Shown here piece by piece: positions 11,528 through 23,242 of a stretch of 64,000 nucleotides of DNA. The DNA is from Panaeolus papilionaceus (taxonomy: Eukaryota; Basidiomycota; Agaricomycetes; Agaricales). Each line of letters begins with the position of its first letter. Position 1 is the stretch's first letter. Location: the NCBI GenBank assembly GCA_015501605.1, contig JADNRZ010000024.1:682001-746000 (forward strand), in the 5' to 3' direction. A model generated the notes under the pieces. The model had not been told where the DNA came from. It ran no database searches and was given only the letters and a program-made list of their open reading frames with translations. A program made the translations under genes and the position numbers.

Positions 11528-14525
11528 GTGGCTGCTACTACTACGAATACGACACATGAAATCATCGCCTTGACTATTGCTGCTGATGAGCAGTCTGAGG
11601 CTGCTTCTCCGACGCCTACAGTAACGTATGAAGTTGAGGTGAAGCACGCGGAGGGTGTTGTGGAATCGAAAACGAATGCGAATGTGGATGTTGATCCCAA
11701 TTCAAACGCTACTGGCAATACTGATGTGCCACCCAACGCCAGCTCTGACGCCAACTCAACGTTGAATCCCCAACTCCAATTCCAAGCCCAGCCCAAATAT
11801 TTCCCCAGACGAACCATGCCCGAACCCGAGTCCTACATCACCATCAACGACGCAAAATGCCTCAGACACGAAAGTAGACTGCGCGGTTGTGGAGGTACCA
11901 AAAACGGCTGCGCCTAGGCGGAGGAGGAAGAGGGCAAGGAAGTCTCCTGTAGTGAGGGAGGATAAGGTTCAGAGTCAGGGCGAAGGGAAGGGGAAGAGTG
12001 GCGGGGAGAAGAGTGTGGGTGTGGAGGAGAAGGAGAAGACGCAGGAGAAACCTTCTGAGAAGGGAGAAGGGGAGAAGGACAGCAAGCAGGATGAAAAGAA
12101 CGAGAACGAGCAAGAGAATATTGGAGGGAAGAGGAAGCGCGACGTTAAAGATGAGGGCGAGGAAGGAGAGGCGGGATTGGACGAAGGAGAGATGAGAGAT
12201 AAGGATAAGGACGGAGATAAGCACGGGGGTGACGTTGGGGTTGGGGGTGATGATGAGATGGAAGGTTTGGAGGAGCAAGGGCAAGGGAAAGAGGAATCGC
12301 AGAAATCGCTGTCAGAACGCGAGCGGGAACGAGAACCGGATAAATCAAAACCATCACCACCTGCGTCGCCATCCAAAAACCAAAACCAATATCAGAATCA
12401 AGACCAGCAGAGCAGTTCGGGTTCGACAACGAAGGTTGTGAAGCCTAGGTCAAAGGGGAAGACAAAGGCTGATGAGAATGAGAGGGGGAATACGAAAGAG
12501 ACGAAGGGAAAGCGACAATCTCTATCTTCTCAGCCTCAACCGCCATCTCAACCCGCACCAGCATCAGAACCCGCACCAGAACCAGAAGCGGATACCTCCA
12601 GCCTCTTCTTCATCGACCTAACCCCCACTGCGATCCCTACCGTGCTCATCGATAACACACCCGCTGTCGCTCTTGACACGTCTATTGCCCCTGACGCCGT
12701 GCAAGATACGAAATTGCTTGTTCCTGCGCATGTCACGGTGCTTGGGAGCACACCGGTGCAGATCATGGAGAAGCGGAGAGTTGGAGGAGACGGAAAAGGA
12801 GACGGAGAGAGGATGGGGAAGCAGGAGAGGAGGGAGAGGAAGAGGAAGAGGGGATTGAGTATTTGGATTATGATGACGATGTTCGGGTGTGTATTCCTTT
12901 TCTCTGCGGGCATGGTTGGGCATTCCTAATCGTAAGCGAATTCTACAGGGTATAACCCGCTACTTCGACAACCCGGCCGATCTGAATGCTGCAGCGCAGA
13001 GTCGGAGGACGGTGTGTAAGAACTGTGGAGCGGAGGGTGAGCATAAGACAGCGGCGGGTCCTGTGAGGATTGTAGGTGAATGACCAACGTTATCGTTTCT
13101 TATTATTTTCGTTTTCCCAATGCCTTTTTGTGATTTTATATTCGTTTTCTCGACTCGTTAATTTGTCATTGACATTTTCTTAACCTTTGCATTGGCCAAC
13201 AACACTGATGCGAATTCTACCTATTACAGTGCCTAACGTGTGGTGCGCGCGACGAACACTCGACACGGTCATGTCCAATCACCAAAGTCTGTTTTACGTG
13301 GGATGAAGGGACATGTTATCGCTGTATGTGAATTTTTTATGGTCTTTTCTAAAAAACTACGTGTTAACTAATTCATTCGACCAAACACAGAATTGCCCCA
13401 ATAGACGCTCAGGGCACACTATGATGTCCTCAAGAGACCAAGAATGCGATTGCTGTTTTTCGTCATTTCATAAGACTAATGTCAGTGGTTTTCATGTTTC
13501 TCCCTTCGCCTTTGTCTAATTACTTTTTTCCCTACTTTCTCTTACTCTCCACCAACCCCTCCTTTCTCTCTACCAACCCCATCCTCAAAACCTCACCTTT
13601 ACTTTTGCTCGCCCAGGAATGCCCAACATGGTGGCGCATATACGAGTACTTCTCCGAGGCCCAGCAGCATGCCACTCTGGCAAGGCGTCTAGAGAACAAG
13701 GGCCTGTTGTTAGGAAAGGGCAGTGAGGCATATATTGCAGACGATGAGTGGTGCTATAATTGTGGCGGGGTGGGACATTGGGGAGATGTAAGTCCAATTT
13801 ATTTAATGTAAAGAGAAAGAAAAAAAAGACGTGTTTATTGATCATTGGTTTCTTAGGACTGCAACGACGCCCGTATCCCACCTAACGATCACTGTGCATT
13901 CAGCGCATACAACGTCATGAAAAGCCTGTTCTGGGACCCTACATCAGAAAGCCAACACAAAAAATCAAAATCGGTGACGACGCCGAATGAACAGTGGCGG
14001 GGTGATGTGTTGGATGAGGTGGGGAGGAAGGGCAGGGTAAAGGCGCGGTTGGCGTTGCAGAAACATGAGAGGGGTGAGGGTGAGGGTGATTGGTTTGGGA
14101 GTAGGAGAGGCGGGGGAGGTGGTGGTGCGAATGTGAAGGGTGGTGCGAGTGCGAATAGGAATGGCGCAGGGGGAGGCGCGGCACCTAAAGATGCATCTAC
14201 GGAACCTAAAAAGATACGCTTTGGGTTCTCGTTAGATGCGAAGAAGAAGACTGAGTAGGGGAGTTTGTTGGCGAGATTGGAGGTGCCTACTGGGAACGAC
14301 TTTGCGAGGAGTGAGAAGAGGGATAGAGATAGGCAAAGCGGTGGCCGTGGTGGTGGGTCGGAGAATGGTGGAAGGGGCGGATCTGATAAGAGCTCGAAGA
14401 GAGATAGGGATAGGGAGGGAAAGGATAAGAGTCGGTATAGGGATAGGGATAGGAGGGATTCGTGGAGAGATGCGGGGAGGGATGCGGGGAGGGACGAGAT
14501 CAGGAATGGGGGGTTAACCAGGTGA
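11528..14525 (+). pseudogene. Air1/2-like zinc-knuckle gene, copy B (inverted copy, damaged)
   Basis: Long K/E/R-rich N-terminal half (11889-12900), then exons for the knuckle tail: CKNCGAEGEHKTA (about 13015), CLTCGARDEHSTRSC (about 13232), CFTCGMKG-like knuckle 3, ECDCCFSSFHKTN joined to ECPTWWRIYEYF (13440-13650) and WCYNCGGVGHWGD joined to DCNDARIPPND (13750-13890). This order matches Air1/Air2 of the TRAMP complex. Lesions: the ATG kept in copy C reads GTG here (11528); the frame shifts near 11855-11890; knuckle 1 has lost its last Cys (KTAAGPV against KTAVCPV); and a TAG at 14256-14258 stops the protein before an R/D-rich tail that is still open to 14525. Knuckle 4 is better preserved than in copies C and E. 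Confidence 0.75.
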
Positions 14526-15112
14526 TGGTTGTCCGGGACGTCGTTTGGTGTGTTTTTTTTTGGTGAATGTTTTTATTTCGTTGTTGCGCATTTCATGTAT
14601 GTGGGGTCTGTGTGTACTTGGCTGCTCACGCATTTTGCATCTTTTTTTATAATTTTATTTTCGTGGATTTTTGGTAATTTAACCTTTACTCTTGACGGTT
14701 GACGTGACATTCTGGCATCCTGTCCTCTGTCTGTACCACGCTGATCCCTTTCTACGTGGACATTGCCATGCAGATCTTCATGGCAATCAACCCCTATCAA
14801 CTCACGAGTACACAGGCACGGACATACCCGATCTAATGCTGCCTACGATGTTGATGGTGGCAGCCTTTCATAGCACTTGTCATGAACCACCACCATCGTC
14901 TCAATCTAAATTGAACACATGCGCCTCTACGATCATCTAACATCAACATATACCACATTGCATTTCTGATATCAGTACTTCATACCTGCTTTCAAGTTAA
15001 ATAATTCTTGGCTCTTTGCTCAAGCTTACACTCGACACAGTAACTACCCCCAACCCAACCCTATCTGACTATCTGAACCCGTCTGAACCAGTCTACAACA
15101 CAGCACTATACA
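14526..15112. other. Intergenic region upstream of UEV gene
   Basis: Contains T-rich runs (14550-14560, 14641-14650) downstream of zinc-knuckle copy B and, from about 14780, sequence whose reverse complement recurs at 2600-2800, 30330-30540 and 55350-55560. No convincing gene. The stretch before 15113 is the presumed UEV promoter. Confidence 0.4.
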
Positions 15113-16309
15113 ATGCTTCGACCACCATCTTCTACACGGTCTGCGTCTGCGCTAGTACCACAGGTCATCACTAGCACCACATCCGATGCCTCTTGCTTGG
15201 GTTCTGGCGCTGCAGCGCAATGCGACAACGTCCTCGTGCGCACAGCTATCTCACTTGAATATGCCCTACTGAGAAATATCAACCACTGTCCGCTTGGGAT
15301 GTACATCTTACCGTCGCCCGCTAGTTTCTTTGTGCGGATGGGGTATTTTTTATACATCAAGGTGAGTCGTTTGGGTGCTGTGGAGATGAATTTTAGCTGA
15401 TCGTTTTTCTTTGTGTCGTATTTCAATTCATATCACTCTACCCCTTCACAATGAATTAAATCGTATTGCATCACATGAAATAACATTGCATGGACGGTAT
15501 TAAAAGGCTACTACGCCGACTCTGTCTTCAAATTCGGCATCATATTTCCCCAGACCTACCCAGATCACCCCCCAAGCGTCGAATTCGTGACCGAGGTCTT
15601 TCATCGTCTCGTTTCGCATGCGGGGGCATTTAATCTCGGGTATCATTACAGGCATTGGAGGTACGTTTGCATTCACGTTGCGTTCGCGGTTGTGTTCAAT
15701 TTTGAGCTTATGCATAACGATGAGCTGACGGCGATGATACTTAGAGCCGACGAGCACCATATCATCCACGTATTACACTGGATCAAAACATCATTTAAAA
15801 AGAGTACATTGGATAGGATTCAAGAGGGAGATTGTTACAATAAGGACGCTTTTAGGTTCGTCTGTTTTCCTTTTGCCCTCTCCCTCTCGTCTCTCCCTTT
15901 CTTCCGGGCGTGCCACCACGAAAATCAAAGAACACAAAACCTTATACTCATACCCCTACTCTAATAGGTTATACAGAGACTCAACGTCATCATTTGCCAA
16001 CCTCGCAGCGCAATCCGCCCAACTATCATCTTCGGATTCGGTGTTGTTCGATACGGACGATGGGCATCCGAAGGGGCGGGCAAGGCAGGGCGTTAGCTCT
16101 GGTTCTGGATCGGTTAGGTCGAATGCTGGTGCTGGGTCGGGAAGGGCAGGGAATGGGAGTATGAGCCGGCTGAACAGCATAGAGAGTGCAACGGGCGGGA
16201 CTGCGACTGCGACGGGGACAGCAGGGCCGGGACTAATGTTTGAGAGGCTGGATGTAGATGAACTGAGAGTTGAACGGGAGAGATTGGGCGTGAGGGAGTG
16301 GGTTGTGTG
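15113..16309 (+). CDS. AKTIP/FTS-like ubiquitin-conjugating enzyme variant (UEV), + copy
   Basis: Exons at about 15113-15361, 15509-15661, 15743-15854 and 15967-16309 give a UBC-fold protein: LEYALLRNINHCPLGMYILP, ADSVFKFGIIFPQTYPDHPP, SVEFVTEVFHRLVSHAGAFN, HHIIHVLHWIKTSFKKSTLD, then a Ser/Gly-rich tail ending GVREWVV. The spacing (FKF, YPDHPP, VFHRLV, then a final helix) matches AKTIP/Fused-toes proteins, E2 variants lacking the catalytic Cys that work with Hook proteins in vesicle trafficking (family knowledge). The exon 1/exon 2 phases do not fit: one more T in the T-run at about 15346-15351 would give FFIHQG-YYADSVFKF. So there is either a 1-bp deletion or a sequencing error, and the copy may be a pseudogene. 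A decayed second copy lies on - at 54170-55321. Confidence 0.6.
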
Positions 16310-17174
16310 ATTATGTCAGTGGGGTTTTGTGTTCTGAGGTTGCGTTGCACCTGTACGTTTAGATGGATGGAATGGAATATACCCCTGCTTTATTGTTGAT
16401 CTCTGAATCGGAGAAGTGATAACAAGGTACTTGCTTTGGTTTATACGAGTATTCAACACTTGAGGGCTGATATCCAAATAGTATGTATTCGAACAGGTTT
16501 ACAGATGATAACATTTCAAATCGATTCCATTACAATTGCATACTTGATCAAAGCCGTGCTTCTCCTTCCCTACCAGGAGGTCGCTCTAGTTATATTACCA
16601 ATAGACTCGACGAAGTTCCCCTTGGTATAGTGGAATTGACCGGTGGCCTTGCTGATAAAAGAATCGTCGTTAGAGCTATACAATGACTTCAAATGGGACA
16701 AAACTTCAAGTTGCTTACTGGAGAATGTGCTGTTTACTTACGAAGATGCCGTTTAAATTATAAATTGATGAGACGCGTTTGACTTCATAAGATGCAGACT
16801 GTCATACATACATGCAGGAATGCTCAAATAATAGATTCTTTGCGCGCAGCCAACCCACAGAATTCGACTACTGGCGCAAATTCCACCATCAAAGCAAAGG
16901 TCTTGGTTAGCTCGTCCTTCGGTGACAACGGGCGCCATTATCTTCCCTTCAAAACTCCTGTAGGCACGACTAGAATCCAATGCGTGTTATCAGGCGCATA
17001 CCAGCCAACAAACATTGCCTTCGGCTTCATTTTCAGACACAGTTTGAAACAGCGTGTTCAATACATTGCGGGAACGTTTAAGTAGTGTCTAATCACCAAG
17101 TCTCTATCGGCACACCGAATTCCTCTTTTCAGATTAAACTAAACCTCATTGTAACCTTGTTCACATATCTGATA
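16310..17174. other. Intergenic, no supported gene
   Basis: Holds the UEV 3' flank and, between about 16430 and 17090, short frames on both strands (for example 97 codons from 16792) without recognisable motifs, introns or second copies. Nothing I would annotate. Confidence 0.4.
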
Positions 17175-17979
17175 TCACCTCAGGGTGGGCGCAGTTATCG
17201 TCTGAACCAGAAATACGGACACAAGAACCGCATATACACTGGAAACGGCTACCACACTGAAGCTGGAAACCATCAAAAAGTCGATGAAGCCGACAAAGAA
17301 AAAAAGAACTGAAACGAAGGTGATTACGGGGGGAACTAGTATACGGAGCGGTACGTTCCAGTCCAGCATATTTTGGTATTGGCGCTGTCGATAGGCCAAG
17401 TGTTCCTGTGCGCTATACATGCCGAGGGGTAATATAAAACGACGAGATCGGATCAAACGCAAGGTAAAAAGGGCTGAGAGAGCTGAACAGATGCTGAGGA
17501 CCGCACTGACAGTGAACCAGAGAAAGGCAACGTCGGGGTTTGTGCCGTGTTTTTTAGTCTGAATGGATTTCAGTAAAGTGCTTATATCGAAGCTTTTTCC
17601 ACTAGCAGTGAGATGTCCAGCATTCTGTGAAAGGGAAACACTGGCAGCCGAGTCCCGTATGCATTGGTTGTTGATCGAAAGTTGAAGACTCACAAATGTT
17701 GTGAATGGTGTCACGGCGAAGAGCACAAATCTCTGTGTCTAGGATTGTCATATTATGTGTCAAGTGTGAACTCGCTACTAGATGCCCTGAAAACTCACAA
17801 ACCGCATCATATTTCGAAGTTTATCCCTCCACTTCCCGTAGAGGGCGTCATGGCTCTTGACCATCTCAAGTAGAGCATTCCACGCTTCGGCGTTTTCTCG
17901 AAAGTCTGCAACTCTGCATTAGCCTTTGAGATTGAAGCGCCACCTGATGAATTGCCTAACCTGATGGGGGTTCAGTCAT
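17175..17979 (-). CDS. Small multi-pass membrane protein (DUF6535-like)
   Basis: Three exons on - (17979-17961, 17905-17799, 17738-17175) join in phase to a 229-aa protein starting MTEPPSDFRENAEAWNALLE. Residues about 40-60 (FVLFAVTPFTTFVSLQLS), 120-140 (VAFLWFTVSAVLSICSALSA) and two helices near 175-220 (LVPPVITFVSVLFFFVGFID and the following VAVSSVYAVLVSVF) look membrane-spanning. The layout (acidic W-rich start, short loop, paired helices before the C-terminus) recalls DUF6535 membrane proteins abundant in Agaricomycetes, whose role is unknown. It is single copy in the window and undamaged, unlike the neighbouring duplicates. The family call is by overall resemblance only. Confidence 0.6.
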
Positions 17980-18339
17980 AGCGACTCGAGAAGCAGTTGA
18001 AATTGATAGGTTCTATTCTGTTGGCGAATTAGTGATGCGTTTCTGCAAGGCTGAAAAGATATAGACGTACAACTTGAGCGTTCTTGCACAAGTCGTTAGG
18101 AGTAATCAAACAAATGACGATCGATCGAAATTGTGATGTCACCGCCCTAAATGAAGTGAGAGTGCATTGACAGACGATACATTATCTCACTTCCTGCTTG
18201 GTTGAGAGCTGGGCTTTGAGATATATCTTGACGTTTGCCAGATACGAGCGCACAGTTGTCCCAGAATTCGCTGGTGTATTCTGTAGCGATCATGGCGATC
18301 ATATTTAAACTCAAGAACTGAAATAACTCAGTAAAAGGT
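17980..18339. other. Intergenic between membrane-protein gene and zinc-knuckle copy C
   Basis: On - there is a short frame near 18300-18225 (MIAMIATEYTSEFWDNCALV) that could be an upstream exon or part of a separate small gene. Its exon borders could not be fixed, so it is left uncalled. Confidence 0.3.
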
Positions 18340-21234
18340 TAATTATGATGCAAGACGAGGATATACACATCATACAGCGTTAATATGCCCCACGCGGACA
18401 TCCACTGCCTTGCATAAGCTCGCATATACCTCCTTCCATTCCTCATCTCGTCCCTACCCGCATCCCTTCCCGCATCTCTCCACGTATCCCTTCTGTCCCG
18501 ATCTCTATGCCAACTCTTGTCCTTCCCCGTCTCCCTATCCCTATCCCTCTTCACACAATCATTCCCACTAGGCACCTTCAACCTCGCCAACCAACTCCCT
18601 TGCTCAGCCTTCTTCGCATCCAACGAGAACCCAAAGCGCATCTTTTTGGGCTCCCTTTGGCGCTTGGGTGCGGTTTTGGCCTTCGCGTTCCCACTCGCAT
18701 TCCTCCTACTCCCAAACCATCTTTATCTCTCTCCTCACGTTTCTGCAACGCCAACCCCGCCCTCACCCTCCCTTCCTCCCCACCTGATCCAGCGCATCAC
18801 CCGGCCACTGTTCATTCGCATAATAGTCCACATGCCTCGGCTTGGTCGCTGACTTCGATTTTCCATGTTGGCTTTGTGAGGTAGGGTCCCAGAAGGGGCT
18901 TTTCATCACATCGTAAGCACTCAAGGCAGAGTGATCGTTACGGAGGACTTGGGCGTCGTCGCAGTCCTGAAAAAATCACAAATATATCAGTAAATATATC
19001 ATGTTTCGTTTCCAGTAAATTGAACTTACATCTTGCCAATGTCCCACCCCACCACCATTATAACAGCATGCACCACTCATCCTCCGCAAAATACGCCTCG
19101 CCTCCCTTCACCAACAACAGGCCCTTTTTCTCTAGCCGCCGCTCCAGAGTGGCGTGTTGCTGGGCTTCGCTGACGTATTTGTAGATTCGCCACAATGTTG
19201 AACATTCCTGGGCGAAGAAGCGTGATTTACGTTGGCAAGCAAGGAGGGGTTTTGTGGAGGGGATCTTTTTTATCGAAGTAAGTACAAGGCAAAAAAGGAG
19301 CAAGGGACGAGAGGACTGACATTAGTCTTATCATACGAAGAAAACATTCCTGGTCTCGTGAGGACATCACCGCGCACCCTGAGCGTCCATTGGGGCAATT
19401 CTGTAGCGAGCAAATTTTTTCAAGTCGATAAAAATAAATAAATAACAGAAACAATGAATCAGCAAAGTCACAAAGAGAGAGATGAAAAGAAACACGTACA
19501 GCATCAATATATGCCCCTTCGTCCCACATGTAAAACAGCTTTTGGTGGTTAGACATGACCGTGTCGAGTGTTTGCCGCGTGTACCACAGGTTAGGCACTG
19601 TAATAGATATACTTCACGTCAGTGTTGTTGGCAAATGCACAAGTCGAGAAAAGGTCACTGTCAAATAAATAGGTCCAAAAAGACGGATAAAAATTAACGA
19701 AAAAAAATCATAGAAAAAGGAAAAATAATAAGAAATGATAGCATTGACTATTTACTTACTATCCTCACAGGACAAACCGCTGTCTTATGCTCGCCCTCCG
19801 CACCACAATTCTCACATACAGTCCTCCGACTCTGCGCTACAGCATTCGGATCGCGTGCGTCGTCAAAGTAGCGAGTTATACCCTGTAGAATTGATTTACG
19901 ATTAGAAAGCTCAACCACGCCCGCAGAAAAAAGGAACACTACCCGAACACCATCATAATCCAGATACTCAATACTCTCTTCCCCCTCCTCTTCCCCTCTC
20001 TCCCTTCCCTCGTTGATCCCCTACACTCCGCTTTTCAATAACCTGCACATGCCCAGGGACCAGCAATTTCGTATCCTACACGGGGTCAAGGGCAATAAAC
20101 GAGCCAAGTGCGACAACGGGCGTGGTGTCGATGAGCACGATGGGGATGGCAGTTGGAGTTAGGTCGATGAAGAAGAGACAGGAGGTATCCACTTCAGGTT
20201 CGGGTGCGGGTTCTGATGCTGGTGCGGGTTGAGATGGTGCTTGGGGTTGGGAGGACTTGGAATGGGGATTGAGATTGTCGCTTGCCCCTCGTCTTTTTCA
20301 TGTTCCCTCTCTGCTTGTCCTCAGCCTTCGTATTTCCCTGAAACCTGGGCTTCACGCTCGCCAAGGAATCTGACCTGCTGTTCTGGTCTTGCTTCTGATT
20401 TTGGTTTTGGTTTTTAGATGGGGACACAGGTGCGGTTGGAGGTGGATGTTTTGATTTTTCCGGTTCTCGTTCTCGTGCCGTTTCCCGCTCTGACCATCCA
20501 TCCTCAGAGTGGTGTTGCACTTGCCCCTGCTCCTCAACACCCCCCATCTCATCATCACCCCGACCCTCATTCGTGAGCCTTTATCTCCCCTCCCAATCCC
20601 ACCTCTCCTTCCTCTCCCTAGTCGCGTTTTCCCTTTTCTGCGGTCCTCTCTTGCTCGTCCCTCTCCTTCTCCTTGCTCTTCTCCTCTCTCTTTCCATTCT
20701 CCCTATCGTTCTCCTCTCCCTTGTCCTTTCCCTCCCCACCCACACTCTTCTCCCTACCACTCATCTCCGTCGCTTTCTCCTCCCTCACCGCAGGCGACTC
20801 TCTCGTCCACGGTCCTTCTCGGTCCAGGCGCTGCTGTTTCACAACCTCCACCACCTCACAGCAATTTTCATTCCGCTGTCTCCGTTTTGCACCTGTGACT
20901 CGGAGGCTTCGGTCTTGGTTGTGGTTTGTGCGCCTGTTGTCGTTGGTGGTGATGTAGGATTGGGATTAGCATAGGGCTCATTTGCGGAGATTTTGAGTTC
21001 CGGATTGGAGTTGGAATTTGACGTCGAGTTGGTGTTGGGTTGCGCGTCGGTATTGCCATTGGCGTTGGAATTGGAATCAACACCCGCATCCGCCTTCGTA
21101 TTTGATTCTGCACCGCCTACACGCGAGCCTTCCACCTCTTTCCCTGTATGCGTAGAGATTGCAGCAGCGTCTGGCTGCTGATCAGCAGGAATAGTCAAAT
21201 CGATGACTTCGCGTATCGTGTTCGTAATAGCCAT
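18340..21234 (-). pseudogene. Air1/2-like zinc-knuckle gene, copy C (damaged)
   Basis: Keeps the likely native start: ATG at 21234, MAITNTIREVIDLTIPADQQ. The acidic/basic region follows, then knuckles CENCGAEGEHKTAVC, CLTCGTRGKHSTRSC and CFTCGTKGH, the ECSTLWRIYKY block and an R/D-rich tail that reads through (AKKAEQGSWLARLKV to about 18340). Damage: a frame change near 20875; loss of about 13 bp that removes the CxxC...H part of knuckle 4 (about 19340); and a small insertion shared with copy E (GTGGTG[C/A]ATGCTG, about 19060-19075) that breaks knuckle 5. The readable tail shows what the premature TAG in copy B cuts off. Confidence 0.75.
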
Positions 21235-21399
21235 GCAATATGCTCAGTTTAAATCCAGCTTGCTTGAAATGTGTCGTCCAAGCTAAGTGTGTCACCAAGA
21301 TCCCAAGATCGTTTAGTTAAACAGCCAGAGCCTTCGTCTTAGCGTATAAACCACGAGATGAGCGTGAACTGAAGAATCCGAAGGTGAAGGCAGAGAAAG

Positions 21400-22325
21400 A
21401 AGGAAACGAGATTTGTGCAAGGATGGAGAATGGCATTGACTTGAGCTGTGGAATGAGCATTTTGAGTGGTTTGGCCCGAAGTATGGGTTGGAGGTTGCAC
21501 AGAATACGATGAAGGGTTTGAATAAGAAGGGTCGCTGGTGTGAGGTGTGTCATGTTTTGATTGTCGGTTTTAGTTTTTTGAAGACGTTGCTGACTCTTTC
21601 CTTACGACTGCACATGTGCATTTACAAGAATTGAGCCTTCGGTGTAAATGACGGATTTGCTGAGGGAGAGCGTAGAGAAACATCTTGGGTTTGGACAAGA
21701 TGTTGGTTGGAGCAGAGATGAGTTAGATGAGCAATTCGCTCGTGAGTCAATTTCCGCATTCATTTTATAACATAATAAATATTTAACGCTGCAATATCAG
21801 AACATACGGGATGCTTATAGAACCTCCAAGGGTCTGAAATATCTGACGACAACTCATGCAGCCCCCAACTCGAAATTCAAACGCTCCAACTCGGCGTCGA
21901 GGAGTAACAACGGCGCATTGTACAACGGGTGCCAGTACCCCGTCTTGCCAACCCCCAACTCGTCCTCTTCTGGATTCGTCAACTCTTCATCTCAAGGGAG
22001 TCAGAAGAAGCGACGCATGAGCCTTATTACGAGCAAATACTACGATATACCTACAACGGAGCCAGGATATGAGCATTTCGATCTGTGCGGGGAGGCGCAT
22101 GGTCTACTTCTGGTGTAAATGGCAAGAGTTGTGCGAGGAGAAGATTCTTTCAGAGTGCGCATGAGTATGGAGGGGACGATGATGCGAGTACTGTGGATGG
22201 GATTGTGGGATGCGGAGGCGGGGATACAGGAGGGCGGGCGATGGATTGGTGTATGTGAATGGTGTGGGTGAGCCTGGGGTGAATGGGAGTGTGGATATTG
22301 AGGGAGATGGGGATGAGGGCATGCA
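21400..22325 (+). pseudogene. HDAC 3' remnant, module 2
   Basis: Degraded copy of the last HDAC exons, with frameshifts. Recognisable parts are the [10 protein letters not shown] block (about 21450-21480), the exon around HLQELAHAPSVQM (about 21605-21740) and the C-terminal exon with NSSSQGSQKKRRMSLITSKY and YDIPTTEPGYEHFDLCG (21970-22100). The catalytic half is absent. It ends in the GDGDEG acidic tail, where it is fused to an inverted zinc-knuckle fragment. Module 4 (58925-59868) has the same truncation and the same fusion. Confidence 0.75.
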
Positions 22326-22995
22326 CTCTGCTTCTCAATAATGCGCAGAGACCAGCAATTTCGCATCTTGCATGACGTCAGTGGCAATAGACGAGTCAAG
22401 TGCGACAGCGGATTCGGTATTGATGCGTACAGTGGAGATCGCTGTGGAGGTTACATAGGTCGATGAAGAAGAGCCTGGAGATATCTGCTCCGGATAGGAG
22501 TTCGGGTTTAGGTTCGGTGCTGGTTTGGAGCGCTGTGAGGTTGATTGAGGCTGGGACCGTGACTGAGATAGAGATTGTCTCTTGCCCTTCGTCTCGTTCG
22601 TCTTCCCCTCCGACTTGGGCTTCACACTCGCCGATGAAGAATCCGACCGGCTCTGCTGGTCGTGCCTCTGATTTTGGTTTTGGTTTTAAGATGCCTGGCA
22701 TTTGCTCCTCCACACCCTCCATCGTATCCTCGCCCACACCCCTATCCTTATCCCCACCTTCATCCCTCATGTCTCTCTCCTCTAATCCAAAAATGCGTTG
22801 TTTCTTTCTCTCCAGTCCTCTCTTGCTCGTTCTGTTTCTTCTCCCTCTGCTCGCACTTCTTTTCCCCTATTCCCTTATTAGTGGCTTTCTCCTGCGTCTT
22901 CGGCTTTCCCTCGCCCCCCACTCTTATCCTTATCCTTATCCTCCATCACTCTTCCTGGTCCGCCTAGGTGGCGCCGTTTTCAGTACCTCCGCAAC
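22326..22995 (-). pseudogene. Zinc-knuckle gene internal fragment, module 2
   Basis: On - this reads parts of the low-complexity middle of the Air-like gene only (RSSSSTYVTSTAISTV-type segment, SVALDSSIATDVMQDAKLLV and upstream K/E-rich stretch). There are no knuckles. It is abutted directly to the HDAC remnant through the sequence CACTCTGCTTCTCAATAATG. Same structure as 59869-60625. Confidence 0.65.
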
Positions 22996-23242
22996 CTCAC
23001 TGTAGGGGGGAAAAAACATCTTCGGCGGTGGTATCAGCCTACAGGCACAGGATGGCGACTAACTGAGTCGTCGGGGAGTATGAATAGCAGTGATATGTGA
23101 GTACAGCCTCCAGCTGTGTCGATTTGTGGCGATCTCCTAAACTAGAAATGCAGTGAAGATGTGCGTGCTGTTGAAGCATGTTCACACAGATAATCAGTGA
23201 ACACGGGTCGACAACTCTTTGCCTCTTGCTCTCATCCATCCA

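Noticed and set aside
11862..12429. Long open frames antisense to the K/E-rich part of zinc-knuckle copy B, and similar Ser/Pro/Leu-rich frames opposite the other copies.
   Set aside because: They are complements of purine-rich coding sequence, with low-complexity composition and no motifs.
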